In this document: piece after piece, positions 44,697-53,973 of the stretch | Numbering within the stretch: the first letter of the stretch is position 1 | How the letters are laid out: every line of letters begins with the position of its first letter | From: Cellvibrio sp. OA-2007 | Lineage (GTDB): Bacteria; Pseudomonadota; Gammaproteobacteria; Pseudomonadales; Cellvibrionaceae | Assembly (NCBI RefSeq): GCF_000953825.1 | Contig: NZ_BBUL01000091.1 | Coordinates: forward strand, 124,001-188,000 | Direction of reading: 5' to 3' | Length of the DNA stretch: 64,000 bases | Position numbers and translations under genes: made by a program | Notes under the pieces: generated by a model | The model's database searches: none | Told to the model about the DNA's origin: nothing | The model's input: only the letters and a program-made list of their open reading frames with translations

Positions 44697-45035
44697 TTAT
44701 TCCTGAGTACGCGCTGCTTTTTCGTCGTGACCCGAGACGTTAAAGCGACGTGCCAGCTCTTTTAATACTGCATCGGCGTCGGTGCCGAGATGCGATAACA
44801 TTACCAGACTGTGAAACCATAAATCAGCAGTTTCGTAAATCAGCTCGGAATTATCGCCAGTGGCTTGAGCGTCCTTCGCGGCCAAAATCGTTTCGGTGCA
44901 TTCCTCACCGACCTTTTCCAAAATCTTATTCAGCCCTTTTTGATGCAGGCTGGCAACGTAAGATGTCTCAGCACCCGCATTATTTTTGCGCGCTTCGAGA
45001 ATTTCAGTCAGTTGTTGCAGTATATCGTTACTCAT
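44697..45035 (-). CDS. hisE: Phosphoribosyl-ATP pyrophosphatase
   Basis: Second step of histidine synthesis, hydrolysing PR-ATP to PR-AMP. The 112-residue all-alpha MazG-like fold shows [19 protein letters not shown] with the EExxE metal-binding acidic cluster and a second [12 protein letters not shown] segment. AAAGAG lies upstream of the ATG. It is a separate gene from hisI, as in Pseudomonas, and lies between hisI and tatA. Confidence 0.97.
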   Translation of the reverse strand: MSNDILQQLTEILEARKNNAGAETSYVASLHQKGLNKILEKVGEECTETILAAKDAQATGDNSELIYETADLWFHSLVMLSHLGTDADAVLKELARRFNVSGHDEKAARTQE

Positions 45036-45068
45036 GAACAGCTCTTTTACTGATAACGGGTGATAATC

Positions 45069-45452
45069 TTAGCGGTAGATGTCGGCTGGATCTTTTAATA
45101 CGGGTTCGACAGTCTGCCATTCGCCATCTTTCAACACCCGGTAAAAACAGGATTCTCTACCCGTGTGACAGGCGATGCCGCCCAGTTGTTCAACTTGCAG
45201 GACTATGACATCTTCATCGCAGTCGAGACGAATCTCATGCAGCTTCTGGATATGGCCGGAGGTTTCACCCTTGTGCCAGAGTTGATTGCGCGAGCGCGAC
45301 CAATAGACTGCCTCACCGCGCTCGGCTGAAAGCTGGAGCGATTCGCGATTCATCCAAGCCATCATCAAAATGCGACCGGTGTTGGCATCCTGTGCAATAG
45401 CGGGAACCAAACCATCGCTGTTCCAATTCACGGCGTCTAACCAATTACTCAT
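45069..45452 (-). CDS. hisI: Phosphoribosyl-AMP cyclohydrolase
   Basis: Third step of histidine synthesis, opening the adenine ring of PR-AMP. The [21 protein letters not shown] segment, [16 protein letters not shown] and [13 protein letters not shown], together with the zinc-ligand cysteines ([14 protein letters not shown]), identify it. 127 residues is the usual length for a monofunctional HisI. It precedes hisE on the minus strand. Confidence 0.98.
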   Translation of the reverse strand: MSNWLDAVNWNSDGLVPAIAQDANTGRILMMAWMNRESLQLSAERGEAVYWSRSRNQLWHKGETSGHIQKLHEIRLDCDEDVIVLQVEQLGGIACHTGRESCFYRVLKDGEWQTVEPVLKDPADIYR

Positions 45453-45471
45453 ATGTTTACTCTGTAGAATC

Positions 45472-46332
45472 TTACGCCAAATTTTGTGCGCGCAGTGCTT
45501 TTATTAGATTGGCGCGCAGATGTTGGACATTGACGGTGCCGATAATGGCACTAGTGACCCCAGGGTGAGCGTAGGCAAAATCCAATGCGCTCTGGATGGG
45601 GTCTTGGTTACGGTTTTCGCGCTGTTCGGCATCTTTTGCGGCAGCGTGAACGGGAGGCGCATCATGGCAGATATGGCCGCTTGCGAGAACCTTTTTTAGT
45701 AGAACTGCCGCACCTTGTTGCGCAGATTTTGCGATCACCGCCTCTTCATCGGTGTAATCCGCGTGGTACATCAGCATCACTGCGTCGCAGACTTCGGCGG
45801 CGAGCAGCCCGCCTTCCACCGTTTTGCTGGAGATGCCCAGTGCGCGAATCCAGCCTTCCTGTTTGAGCTGTTGTAAGGTTTGCAGTGCGCCGCTGTTGAG
45901 CAGTATGTCCAGATCATTGCCGTCTGAGTGAATCATCACCAGGTCGAGATAGTCGGTGCGCAAGCGGCGCAGCGAGCGCTCCACACTCATGCGGGTGTGT
46001 TTGGGGCTGAAGTCGAAGTAGGATCTGCCTTCATCGGAAAATTTATCGGCTTCAAACTCTTCACCGACTTTGGTGGAGATGACCCAGTCTTTGCGCTCTT
46101 TGCGCAGTAAATCGCCCAAGCGCTCTTCGCTATAACCATAAGAGGGGGCGGTATCGACAAAGTTGACCCCCATGTCACGGGTACAGTTGAGCAATTCGCG
46201 CAGTTGCTCATCGCTGGGCAGGCTAAAACTCTGGGGGTATTTCAGGCCTTGGGTGCGGCCAAATTTTACCGTGCCCAACCCAAAGGTACTCACCTCTATA
46301 TCAGTGCGGCCAAGGCGTTTACGCGGCATCAT
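45472..46332 (-). CDS. Aldo/keto reductase
   Basis: A 286-residue NAD(P)H-dependent oxidoreductase with the AKR barrel. The [16 protein letters not shown] segment supplies catalytic Asp and Tyr, DWVISTKVG supplies Lys, and MIHSDGND carries the expected His. The C-terminal [17 protein letters not shown] segment is the usual cofactor region. Its start overlaps the stop of the upstream FAD oxidoreductase by four bases, so the two are coupled; the substrates are unknown. Confidence 0.92.
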   Translation of the reverse strand: MMPRKRLGRTDIEVSTFGLGTVKFGRTQGLKYPQSFSLPSDEQLRELLNCTRDMGVNFVDTAPSYGYSEERLGDLLRKERKDWVISTKVGEEFEADKFSDEGRSYFDFSPKHTRMSVERSLRRLRTDYLDLVMIHSDGNDLDILLNSGALQTLQQLKQEGWIRALGISSKTVEGGLLAAEVCDAVMLMYHADYTDEEAVIAKSAQQGAAVLLKKVLASGHICHDAPPVHAAAKDAEQRENRNQDPIQSALDFAYAHPGVTSAIIGTVNVQHLRANLIKALRAQNLA

Positions 46333-47612
46333 TGTTGGTCGTCCTCATCATCTGGCTCCCGAAAGCGCAGTGCCAGTGCCTCTTCAGCGCTCATCGCCGG
46401 GGGGAATGCCAGTTCCCACGGGGTTTTGGCCAGCTCGGCGTAAGGCAGATACTGGTGCAAATTAATGTTGTTGTGCGATTGCGTTATACCCGCGTCGCCC
46501 AGTAAATCGAGTGCTTGGTTGGCGAGGTTGGGCGCAAGAGTCAACTTGGTCGGCCAGCCGACCAGTAGGTTGCTTGCACCTTCGGCGTGGGCGATAAAGG
46601 CGTTATCGGGGCGCAGCAAGCCGGGTTGCAATGGCTCGGCGCGGGCGATTGGCAAAGTGGCCCATTCCGCGCCTTCGAGGTTCACCCAGGGGATCAGCTC
46701 GCCTAATTCCTGTTTGGCTTGTTCGATAAGATCGTCGGGTGTCATGCCTGCGCCTTTTTCAGCCAAGCTGCCACCCAGATACCAGACCTGCGCGCCATCG
46801 GGCAGGCGGTGACTGGAAATGGTCAGGCGCGGTGTGCTCTCTTGGCCTAGGCAGTGGCCGTAAAAATCAAACGGATGGTGGTGTTTTACCATAACCTGCT
46901 GCAGTGGACGCAATTGCATCGCCGGGCTTGCCAGTCCTAGTTGCTGCAGTAATTCGGCATTGCCCTTACCGGCGGTAAACACAAAACGTTGGGCATGAAT
47001 CTCAAGCGGCTGCTCCGGCGTATCAATTCGCAGGCTGACTTTTCCCTCGGCATTTTTGTGCAGCTTGGCTTGTGACCAATCAATCTGGAAGCAGTGACTT
47101 TTTACATTAAGCGCGAGATTGGCGACGAGGCTGGGGGCATCGATCACTATGTCTTCCAGCCGATACAGGCTGCCGGTGAAATCTTTATGGCGCAGCAGCG
47201 GCGGGCGGCGATCTTGATGGACTGGCTCAACCCGGCCACGGGTAATTTTGCTGGCAAGGAAGCCGGTGAGCTTGCTGCCTAGGTCATCCCCCGACCACAT
47301 AAAAAAGTGGTCGCTGAGGATGCGGGTATGGCGTAAATCCACATCGCCTTCACCGCACAGGCAGGCGCGCCAGTGTTTGGGCATTTCTGCTATAGCTTCG
47401 GAGGCGCCGGTGAGTGCACCCGCGAGGGTGTATTTCATGCCGCCGTGGATCATGCCTTGGGAGGCGAGGGTTTGCTCGCTGCCGAGCGCTTTGGCTTCAA
47501 ACAGGGCGATACTGAACCCGGCACGCTTGGCGCGATTAGCCAGCCAAAGTCCGGCCACGCCGCCGCCGATAATCGCCAGATCAAGATGAATGGGAAGTGG
47601 GCTTTGGCTCAT
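46329..47612 (-). CDS. FAD-dependent oxidoreductase (GlpD/DAO-like)
   Basis: A 427-residue flavoprotein. The dinucleotide motif LAIIGGGVAGLWLANRA sits at about 12-28; the ASQGMIHGGMKYTLAG segment is the substrate-proximal signature of glycerol-3-phosphate-dehydrogenase or D-amino-acid-oxidase-type proteins. No transmembrane helix. It is cotranscribed with the aldo/keto reductase (ATGA overlap). The substrate cannot be inferred from sequence. Confidence 0.88.
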   Translation of the reverse strand: MSQSPLPIHLDLAIIGGGVAGLWLANRAKRAGFSIALFEAKALGSEQTLASQGMIHGGMKYTLAGALTGASEAIAEMPKHWRACLCGEGDVDLRHTRILSDHFFMWSGDDLGSKLTGFLASKITRGRVEPVHQDRRPPLLRHKDFTGSLYRLEDIVIDAPSLVANLALNVKSHCFQIDWSQAKLHKNAEGKVSLRIDTPEQPLEIHAQRFVFTAGKGNAELLQQLGLASPAMQLRPLQQVMVKHHHPFDFYGHCLGQESTPRLTISSHRLPDGAQVWYLGGSLAEKGAGMTPDDLIEQAKQELGELIPWVNLEGAEWATLPIARAEPLQPGLLRPDNAFIAHAEGASNLLVGWPTKLTLAPNLANQALDLLGDAGITQSHNNINLHQYLPYAELAKTPWELAFPPAMSAEEALALRFREPDDEDDQQ

Positions 47613-47735
47613 GAATAGGGAGGTTCCGACAATGGCGCAGGTGTTAATTCAAAATGGGCGCGCAGTATAAGTCTTTCGCGCGTGAATTACCCTTGCAGCG
47701 GGTGCTGCTGCTAATATGCATAAAATTTTACGGGT

Positions 47736-48629
47736 ATGTTGATCGCAATGTCATTCAAGTTATTGTTAACCGATGTAATTTCTCCGTTGGGCAGGGCGCT
47801 CGAGCATGAGCTGGAGCGTGAGTCGTTCAAGCTGCTGACGCCGAGCGCAGCCGAATTGGATTGGGCAGATGCGCAGAGCTTGCAGGCCTATCTGCACAAA
47901 CACCAACCGGATTTGATTATTAATTGTCGCGGCTGGGAGGAAGCTTTTTATCGCGATGACCAAGCCTCCTTGGTCAATACTGCGCGCCTGCTGGCGCAAG
48001 TCTGTGCCACACAGGAGATCCCACTTATTCACTTGTCTAGCTACTTTGTGTTTGGCTGTGATGGCAAAGTTACCCATAGTGAAAAAGACGCAATTGCGCC
48101 GCTCAATGAAGCTGGCCGCGCCTTTGCGGAGGCGGAGCAGGCGATTGCCGGGTTGCCCAAGCACATCATTCTGCGCCTGAGTTGGGTGATTGGTGCCTAT
48201 GGCGATAATTTGCTCGCGCGACTACTCAGTGCATTTCTGGCGGGCGCTTCAGTTGCGGTTAATCGCCATTTGCGCGGCGCCCCCACTGCGCTGTCCGATG
48301 TGGCGCGCGTTGTTGTGGCCATGAGCAAACAAATTCACTGCGGGGCGGACAACTGGGGCGTGATGCATTACTGCAGCAGCGACGCCTGTACCGAGGACGA
48401 GTTCGCCGAGCAGCTGCTGCAACTCTTGATTCAACAGCAACTGCTTACCGCCGAACCCAGTATTACGCTAGATGATAATGAACCCACCGATCAGCCGCTT
48501 AGTGCCATTCTCGGCTGCCGCCGCGCGCGCGATTACTTCGGTATTCAAGCCCGCTCCTGGCGCCCGAGTTTATTGCCGCTGGTAAAGCAGTGGTTGCATA
48601 ACCGCGAGCAGATGAACGCTGAACAGTAG
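47736..48629 (+). CDS. RmlD-like NAD(P)-dependent sugar-nucleotide reductase
   Basis: A 297-residue extended short-chain dehydrogenase resembling dTDP-4-dehydrorhamnose reductase. The N-terminus KLLLTDVISPLGRALEHEL departs from the usual GxxGxxG glycine pattern, with Thr-Asp-Val replacing the first glycines, so cofactor binding may be altered. The later LINCRGW, LIHLSSYFVFG and RLSWVIGAYGDN segments match RmlD. The catalytic YxxxK tyrosine is not obvious, so enzymatic activity is uncertain. ATG 47748 is an alternative start. Confidence 0.75.
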   Translation: MLIAMSFKLLLTDVISPLGRALEHELERESFKLLTPSAAELDWADAQSLQAYLHKHQPDLIINCRGWEEAFYRDDQASLVNTARLLAQVCATQEIPLIHLSSYFVFGCDGKVTHSEKDAIAPLNEAGRAFAEAEQAIAGLPKHIILRLSWVIGAYGDNLLARLLSAFLAGASVAVNRHLRGAPTALSDVARVVVAMSKQIHCGADNWGVMHYCSSDACTEDEFAEQLLQLLIQQQLLTAEPSITLDDNEPTDQPLSAILGCRRARDYFGIQARSWRPSLLPLVKQWLHNREQMNAEQ

Positions 48630-48636
48630 TGCTTTG

Positions 48637-48891
48637 TTAATAGTGATAGCGCAATTGCGCGATCAACAATCCGCTGTCGCTCATTTTGTAAATTAAGCGA
48701 TGTTCGTCGTTGATGCGGCGAGACCAATAGCCTGCCAGTGCATGTTTGAGTGGCTCGGGTTTGCCGATGCCGGAGAAGGGTTGGCGCTGAATTTCCCTGA
48801 TCAAGGTATTAATCCGCTCCAGTATTTTACGGTCACTCTTTTGCCAGAACAGGTAGTCATCCCAGGCTTGCTCTGAAAAAATCAGTTTCAT
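48637..48891 (-). CDS. yoeB: YoeB-family toxin (second copy)
   Basis: An 84-residue Txe/YoeB mRNA interferase. It opens [16 protein letters not shown], with [22 protein letters not shown] and [11 protein letters not shown] forming the catalytic core, and ends in the RYHY aromatic tail. It differs strongly from the copy at 34.6 kb, so the two are not a recent duplication. It overlaps the antitoxin stop by four bases. Confidence 0.96.
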   Translation of the reverse strand: MKLIFSEQAWDDYLFWQKSDRKILERINTLIREIQRQPFSGIGKPEPLKHALAGYWSRRINDEHRLIYKMSDSGLLIAQLRYHY

Positions 48892-49139
48892 TCCAGTAAT
48901 GCCCGTTCCGTGCCTTTAGTGTCTTCAAGTTGGGCGATTGCTGCCATTAGCCGTTGCGCGTTTTTAGGGCTTTTGAGCAGGTAGGCGGTTTCTTCCATGG
49001 CTTTGTAATCATCGAGCGAGATCATCACCACGGATTGTTGGCCGTTGCGGGTGATGATAAGTGGTTCGTGGTCTTCGCATACCTTATCCATAGTGCTGGC
49101 AAGGTTGGCGCGGGCAGTGGTGTAGGTGATGGCGTCCAT
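48888..49139 (-). CDS. yefM: YefM-family antitoxin (second copy)
   Basis: An 83-residue Phd/YefM antitoxin. The N-terminal [20 protein letters not shown] dimerises and binds operator [23 protein letters not shown] is the conserved core; the C-terminal part neutralises YoeB. Upstream of its start, TGTATATGTACGCAATAATGTACA contains TGTAC motifs typical of a YefM operator. Autoregulation is expected. Confidence 0.96.
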   Translation of the reverse strand: MDAITYTTARANLASTMDKVCEDHEPLIITRNGQQSVVMISLDDYKAMEETAYLLKSPKNAQRLMAAIAQLEDTKGTERALLE

Positions 49140-49220
49140 AGATACCTCGATGTATATGTACGCAATAATGTACAGGTTGGATGGGTTTCTGTCGAGCCAG
49201 GTGTTAATGGTTGAGCAATA

Positions 49221-49257
49221 AAAAAACCGCGAGGCGCTGGTGCGGCTCGCGGTTTTT
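49221..49257 (-). terminator. Terminator after fabB
   Basis: AAAAACCGCGAG pairs with CTCGCGGTTTTT around a 12-nt loop, 18 bases beyond the fabB stop codon on the minus strand. Confidence 0.88.
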
Positions 49258-49274
49258 GTTTTTACGGCTGGGTA

Positions 49275-50486
49275 TTAAACGCGTTGAAAAACTAATGTCG
49301 CGTTAGTGCCGCCAAAACCGAAGCTGTTAGACATCACACGGTTCAGTTTCACGCCGTCTTGACGCTTGAGCACAATCGGCATGCCTTCCGCTTCTGGGTC
49401 AAGGGTTTCGATGTTGGCCGAGGCGCAGATAAAGTCGTTTTCCAGCATCAGCAAGCTGTAAATCGCCTCTTGTACACCGGTTGCGCCAAGGCTGTGGCCG
49501 GTGAGGGACTTGGTGGAGCTGATGGCGGGAATTTTATCGCCAAACGTCGCTTTGATCGCTTTGAGTTCGGCTAAATCACCCACTGGCGTAGAGGTGCCGT
49601 GAGAGTTGATGTAGTCGATCTCGCCATCCACAGTCGCCAGCGCTTGTTTCATGCAGCGGGTTGCGCCTTCGCCTGATGGGGCAACCATGTCGTAGCCGTC
49701 AGAGGTGGCGCCGTAGCCGACGATCTCGGCGTAAATTTTCGCGCCGCGCGCTTTGGCGTGTTCGTATTCTTCAATTACTAAACAGCCGCCACCACCTGCA
49801 ATCACAAAACCATCGCGATTGGCGTCGTAGGCGCGTGAGGCTTGTCCGGGGGTTTCGTTGTATTTGGTCGACAATGCGCCCATGGCATCAAACAGGGCAG
49901 TCAGGGTCCAATGCTCTTCTTCGCCGCCGCCGGCAAAGACAATGTCTTGTTTGCCGAGTTGGATTTGCTCTAGCGCTACGCCAATACAGTGAGCGCTGGT
50001 CGCACAGGCAGAAGAGATGGAGTAGTTAACGCCTTTGATTTTGAACGGAGTCGCCAAACAGGCTGAGGTGGTGCTGCCCATGGTTTGGGTGACACGGTAG
50101 GGGCCAACACGCTTAAGGCCTTTTTCCCGCAGGATGTCGGCCGCTTCTACCAAGTTCATCGAAGATGCGCCACCGGAGCCCATGATGATGCCGGTGCGCT
50201 CGTTGGAAACTTGCTCTTCGCTCAGGCCTGCGTCGGTAATCGCCTGTTGCATAGAGATGTAGGCATAGGCTGCTGCATCGCCCATAAAGCGCAATACTTT
50301 GCGGTCGATTAACTCTGACAGATTGATATCAATAGAGCCTGCAACATGGCTACGGAAGCCCATCTCTTTGTAGGTTTCCTGAAATTTGATACCGGAACGG
50401 CCAGCGCGCAATGCATCCAGCACGGTATTTTTATCATTGCCCAGGCAGGACACAATTCCCATACCGGTAACAACAACGCGTTTCAT
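49275..50486 (-). CDS. fabB: 3-oxoacyl-ACP synthase I
   Basis: Condensing enzyme for unsaturated fatty acid elongation. The [12 protein letters not shown] segment carries the nucleophile Cys, and the HGTSTPVGD and [12 protein letters not shown] segments carry the two catalytic His residues, giving the full Cys-His-His triad. The 403-residue length is normal for FabB. It lies downstream of fabA on the minus strand with a 122-base gap and is probably cotranscribed, as in Pseudomonas fabAB. Confidence 0.98.
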   Translation of the reverse strand: MKRVVVTGMGIVSCLGNDKNTVLDALRAGRSGIKFQETYKEMGFRSHVAGSIDINLSELIDRKVLRFMGDAAAYAYISMQQAITDAGLSEEQVSNERTGIIMGSGGASSMNLVEAADILREKGLKRVGPYRVTQTMGSTTSACLATPFKIKGVNYSISSACATSAHCIGVALEQIQLGKQDIVFAGGGEEEHWTLTALFDAMGALSTKYNETPGQASRAYDANRDGFVIAGGGGCLVIEEYEHAKARGAKIYAEIVGYGATSDGYDMVAPSGEGATRCMKQALATVDGEIDYINSHGTSTPVGDLAELKAIKATFGDKIPAISSTKSLTGHSLGATGVQEAIYSLLMLENDFICASANIETLDPEAEGMPIVLKRQDGVKLNRVMSNSFGFGGTNATLVFQRV

Positions 50487-50608
50487 AGGCTACCTCTTTT
50501 GTTTTTAGCTAAACCTGAACAGCACTAATGGCTGTTTTATGCGGTTAAAAGGGCGAACATTATGCCATAAGCAGTCAGGTGCTCACCCGTTATCATTATT
50601 GTGGATAC

Positions 50609-51133
50609 TTAAACGCTATCGTTTTTTTGGAATAATCCAACACGTAAATCTGACGCGAAATAAATATCTTTGCCATCGCAGGAAACGCGACCATCGGCAA
50701 TACCCATAATCAACTTGCGCTCGATTACACGCTTTAAGTTGATGTGATAGGTGATCTTTTTGGCGGTGGGAAGAATCTCGCCAGTGAACTTAACTTCGCC
50801 ACAGCCGAGTGCGCGGCCGCGACCGGGGTTGCCTTTCCAGCCAAGGAAAAAGCCAACCAATTGCCACATAGCATCTAAACCTAAGCAGCCCGGCATTACT
50901 GGATCGCCAGCGAAATGGCAGTTAAAAAACCACAGGTCTGGGTTAATGTCCAACTCGGCCACTATTTCGCCTTTGCCGAATTCACCGCCGGTCTGACTAA
51001 TGTGAGCGATACGATCTAGCATAAGCATATTGTTAATGGGCAGCTGCGCATTGCCTGGGCCAAACAAGTGGCCGTTGCCGCATTTGATCAACTCTTCTCG
51101 GCTGTAGGAGCTTTGGGGTTCAAAGGTAGTCAT
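50609..51133 (-). CDS. fabA: 3-hydroxydecanoyl-ACP dehydratase/isomerase
   Basis: Bifunctional dehydratase that introduces the cis double bond for unsaturated fatty acid synthesis. The [23 protein letters not shown] segment is the FabA signature with catalytic His, and the following Asp of the LGLDAMW helix completes the dyad. I chose ATG 51133 (MTTFEPQSS), giving the normal 174 residues; an in-frame ATG at 51181 would add 16 residues unlike the family. First gene of fabAB. Confidence 0.97.
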   Translation of the reverse strand: MTTFEPQSSYSREELIKCGNGHLFGPGNAQLPINNMLMLDRIAHISQTGGEFGKGEIVAELDINPDLWFFNCHFAGDPVMPGCLGLDAMWQLVGFFLGWKGNPGRGRALGCGEVKFTGEILPTAKKITYHINLKRVIERKLIMGIADGRVSCDGKDIYFASDLRVGLFQKNDSV

Positions 51134-51256
51134 CGAATATACTCTGCTAGTGATCGTTGAGTGCAGGCATGGCCTGCGCAAAAGTGCGCCATTCTAACCG
51201 CTGTGGCTCAGTTGTCCAGTTGGATGGCGCAGGTGTTCTGGTATAGATGGTAGCGA

Positions 51257-52219
51257 TTAAAAGCTGCGCGCCAGTGAAAACTCGGCTAATTGTTTCATTG
51301 CAGTGGTGTAAGTGTTATCGGGTAAATGTTGCAATTGTGCCAATGCCTGCTGCACTTGCTGCCGTGCTGCGTCCAGAGTATAGGCCATGCCGCCGGTGGC
51401 TTGGACGATTTCCAGCACTGCCGGCAACAGGCTCGCATCGCCAGTGCGAATCGCGTTGGCGATAGTCTCAGCTTGCTCGGGCGTGCCAGTGCGCATCGCG
51501 TGAATCAAGGGCAGAGTGGGCTTGCCTTCGGCCAAATCATCGCCGACATTTTTGCCGAGGGTGGCGGCATCGCCGGTGTAATCCAAGGCATCGTCAACTA
51601 GCTGAAAGGCGACACCCACATGGCGGCCATACAGACGCAGTGCTTCGCGCTGAACCGGCGTGGCGCCACACTGTACCGCCGCAACTTCACAGGCGGCAGC
51701 AAACAGGATCGCAGTTTTTTTATCGATCACGCGGAAGTAGTTTTCTTCATTCACGTTCGGGTCTTTAGCGTTTACCAGCTGCTGCACTTCACCTTCGGCG
51801 ATGATATTGGTGGTGTCACTCAGGATCGCCATTACATCCATGCTGCCAATTGCCACCATCATCTGAAACGCGCGGGAGTAAAGGAAGTCGCCGACCAATA
51901 CACTCGGCGCATTGCCCCATTGGGCGTTGGCGGTGGGGCGGCCACGGCGCAGGTTGGACATGTCTACTACATCGTCATGCAATAAGGTTGCGGTGTGGAT
52001 GAATTCGATAATCGCCGCGAGCGATAAATGATCCTTACCCTGATAGCCCAGTGCGTTGGCGGTGAGCAATACCAGCAGTGGACGCAGACGTTTGCCGCCC
52101 GCTTCGACCAGATAGTGACCGATGTTTTCCACCAGACCGACATCCGAGTGGAGCTTGTCGATGATGAGTTGGTTAACTGCGCTGAAGTCGTCTTTAACGG
52201 CCTGATGAAATGGCAACAT
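51257..52219 (-). CDS. ispB: Octaprenyl diphosphate synthase
   Basis: Long-chain trans-prenyltransferase that makes the ubiquinone side chain. The two Asp-rich motifs are present: DDVVDMSNLRRGRP (first, about 83-95) and DDALDYTGD (second, about 210). The 320-residue length matches IspB. It lies alone between fabA and the phosphopantetheinyl transferase. The usual divergent rplU-rpmA is not found here, which is a departure from the common gammaproteobacterial order. Confidence 0.96.
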   Translation of the reverse strand: MLPFHQAVKDDFSAVNQLIIDKLHSDVGLVENIGHYLVEAGGKRLRPLLVLLTANALGYQGKDHLSLAAIIEFIHTATLLHDDVVDMSNLRRGRPTANAQWGNAPSVLVGDFLYSRAFQMMVAIGSMDVMAILSDTTNIIAEGEVQQLVNAKDPNVNEENYFRVIDKKTAILFAAACEVAAVQCGATPVQREALRLYGRHVGVAFQLVDDALDYTGDAATLGKNVGDDLAEGKPTLPLIHAMRTGTPEQAETIANAIRTGDASLLPAVLEIVQATGGMAYTLDAARQQVQQALAQLQHLPDNTYTTAMKQLAEFSLARSF

Positions 52220-52311
52220 GGTAGTTTCTTTTTATCTTGGGTTGGCGGGCTGGGTCAGGTATTGGCTTGGTAAATTTTCAGGTCGCCATGCTAGCAGTGG
52301 GGGCGAGCGAG

Positions 52312-53067
52312 TCAAGGAAAAGCTGGCACGGAAAGCACATCAAACCAGCTTGGCGTCAGCGGCTGTTGGCATTTGCTGGCGAGTGCGGCGTAATTCTGTG
52401 CCCCCAGCGTCCACTGATGAAACTGCCATTCATCGCGGTCTTGGTTCAGTTCTGCTGCAATTTGCGCATGAATCCTATCGTTCGCGAGTTCAAAGGCTAT
52501 TTTCTCCAGTCCTGCCGAAATTCCTGTGCCTATTGCTTTAAAGAAGGCTTCTTTAAGCGTCCAGAGGCGATAGAAATAATCGTGTTGTGCGTCGCCAGCG
52601 AGTGTTTGAAGGTGCGCAAATTCGCGCGGGTGATAATAACTTTCGGCGATGCCGGTTAAATCCCGCGTGCTGCTTACTGCTTCTATATCTACCCCGATCA
52701 GTTCTATGTTGCTGACCGCCAGCAGCGCCCAGTGGCCGCTGTGGCTCAGGCTGAAGTGAATGTCGCGCTGCGGCAGATAGGGCTTGCCTTTGTCGCTGCG
52801 CAAAAACTCTATCGCCTCGGGTGTGGCTCCGGTATAGCGTGCCAGCACCTTGCGCAGCAACCAACGGCTGGCGATATAACTTTCTTTGCCGCGCACAAAC
52901 TTTTGTGCGCGCTCTCGCTCGCTCGGGTTCATGACCCGCGCTGCATCGGCAAAATGCGCTGTGGTGAACTGGTTGATGTCCAAGCACCAGATATGCACTT
53001 CGTCCGCGCGCAGGGGGCGAGCAGTTTCAAACCTGGGCGTGTGTAATGGTGTAAACGGTGTAGACAT
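52312..53067 (-). CDS. Sfp-type 4'-phosphopantetheinyl transferase
   Basis: Transfers the phosphopantetheine arm from coenzyme A to carrier-protein serines. The family motifs appear in order: FSLSHSGHWALLAVS, IGVDIEAVSS with the magnesium-binding Asp and Glu, and FYRLWTLKEAFFKAIG with the third acidic ligand and Lys. I chose ATG 53067 (251 residues); ATG 53103 is an in-frame alternative. It is the only such enzyme in the window and could activate the acyl carrier protein and the synthetase PCP of the operon 3 kb away; that link is inference. Confidence 0.93.
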   Translation of the reverse strand: MSTPFTPLHTPRFETARPLRADEVHIWCLDINQFTTAHFADAARVMNPSERERAQKFVRGKESYIASRWLLRKVLARYTGATPEAIEFLRSDKGKPYLPQRDIHFSLSHSGHWALLAVSNIELIGVDIEAVSSTRDLTGIAESYYHPREFAHLQTLAGDAQHDYFYRLWTLKEAFFKAIGTGISAGLEKIAFELANDRIHAQIAAELNQDRDEWQFHQWTLGAQNYAALASKCQQPLTPSWFDVLSVPAFP

Positions 53068-53234
53068 AACGTTGAATAGCGATAGTAGGTGGGCGGCTAT
53101 CATACGCCGATTGGCTCCCGTGCCGCAGCGCTAAGAGATTTGCAATCTGTGCTTTGCGCCACATCGATAAATCAGCGACAATTCGCGCCCTCAAAAAACC
53201 TTTCTATTGAAACGATCCCCAATTTGGAGTTGCT

Positions 53235-53732
53235 ATGCAAATCACTGCCGATAAAGTCGTCAGCTTTCACTACCGTCTGAACGAAACGGGTGGCGAACTG
53301 CTGGAGTCATCCTACGAAACCGAACCCACTCTTTATCTGCACGGCCACAATGGTTTGTTGGCGGCATTAGAAGACGCGTTGGAAGGCAAACAAGCGGGCG
53401 ACAAAGTTTCCATCAGCATCACTCCGGAGCAAGGCTATGGTGTGCGTCAGGAAGGTGCGGTGCAGCGTATTCCTATCAAACATTTGCACGGCCATGAAAA
53501 GCTCAAAGGCAAATTAAAGCCAGGCATGAAAGTCGCGGTAAATACCCAGCACGGCCCCTGGGATGCAGTGGTATTAAAAGTGGGTAAATTTAATGTCGAT
53601 ATCGACAGCAACCATCCACTCGCCGGAAAAAATCTCGACTTTGAATTAGAAGTGATGGAAGTACGCGATGCAACTGATGACGAGTTGGCGCACGGCCATG
53701 CACACGGCGTAGGTGGGCATCACCACGATTAA
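53235..53732 (+). CDS. slyD: SlyD-like FKBP-type peptidyl-prolyl isomerase
   Basis: A 165-residue FKBP-type isomerase and chaperone. The FHYRLNETGGELLESS start, the HGHNGLLAALEDALEGKQAGD segment and PEQGYGVRQ match SlyD, with the IF chaperone insert in the middle. The C-terminus is histidine-rich (HGHAHGVGGHHHD), a metal-binding tail as in other SlyD proteins. Cytoplasmic, monocistronic, with a terminator after it. Confidence 0.95.
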   Translation: MQITADKVVSFHYRLNETGGELLESSYETEPTLYLHGHNGLLAALEDALEGKQAGDKVSISITPEQGYGVRQEGAVQRIPIKHLHGHEKLKGKLKPGMKVAVNTQHGPWDAVVLKVGKFNVDIDSNHPLAGKNLDFELEVMEVRDATDDELAHGHAHGVGGHHHD

Positions 53733-53753
53733 TAGAGTGTGATTGCCCCTCGC

Positions 53754-53781
53754 AAAAGCCCGCGCATGTCGCGGGCTTTTT
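53754..53781 (+). terminator. Terminator after the slyD-like gene
   Basis: AAAAGCCCGCG pairs with CGCGGGCTTTT around CATGT, followed by a T-run. Confidence 0.92.
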
Positions 53782-53892
53782 ATTGGCGCTAGTTTGCCCT
53801 GATGAGTTAATCCGTGTTGAGAACTGTAAAATCCGGGGCAACGTTGTCAGTTTTGATTGCAGGGCTGCGCTTGGCTCAGGTATGGTGCTTTT

Positions 53893-53906
53893 TGTGAGCA
53901 ATCACA
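53893..53906. promoter_or_regulatory. TGTGA-N4-TCACA palindrome upstream of the NagX-like gene
   Basis: The 5-bp arms TGTGA and TCACA are separated by four bases, 68 bases before the ATG. The spacing is two bases too short for a CRP site, so it may be an operator for another regulator. Confidence 0.25.
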
Positions 53907-53973
53907 CAGCGAATTTTAATAATAATTTGACCCACTACTGCCCAAATCAATAATACCAACACAGGCATACACG

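Noticed and set aside
53893-53906. CRP binding site reading of TGTGA-N4-TCACA
   Set aside because: CRP sites need six bases between the arms, and here there are four.
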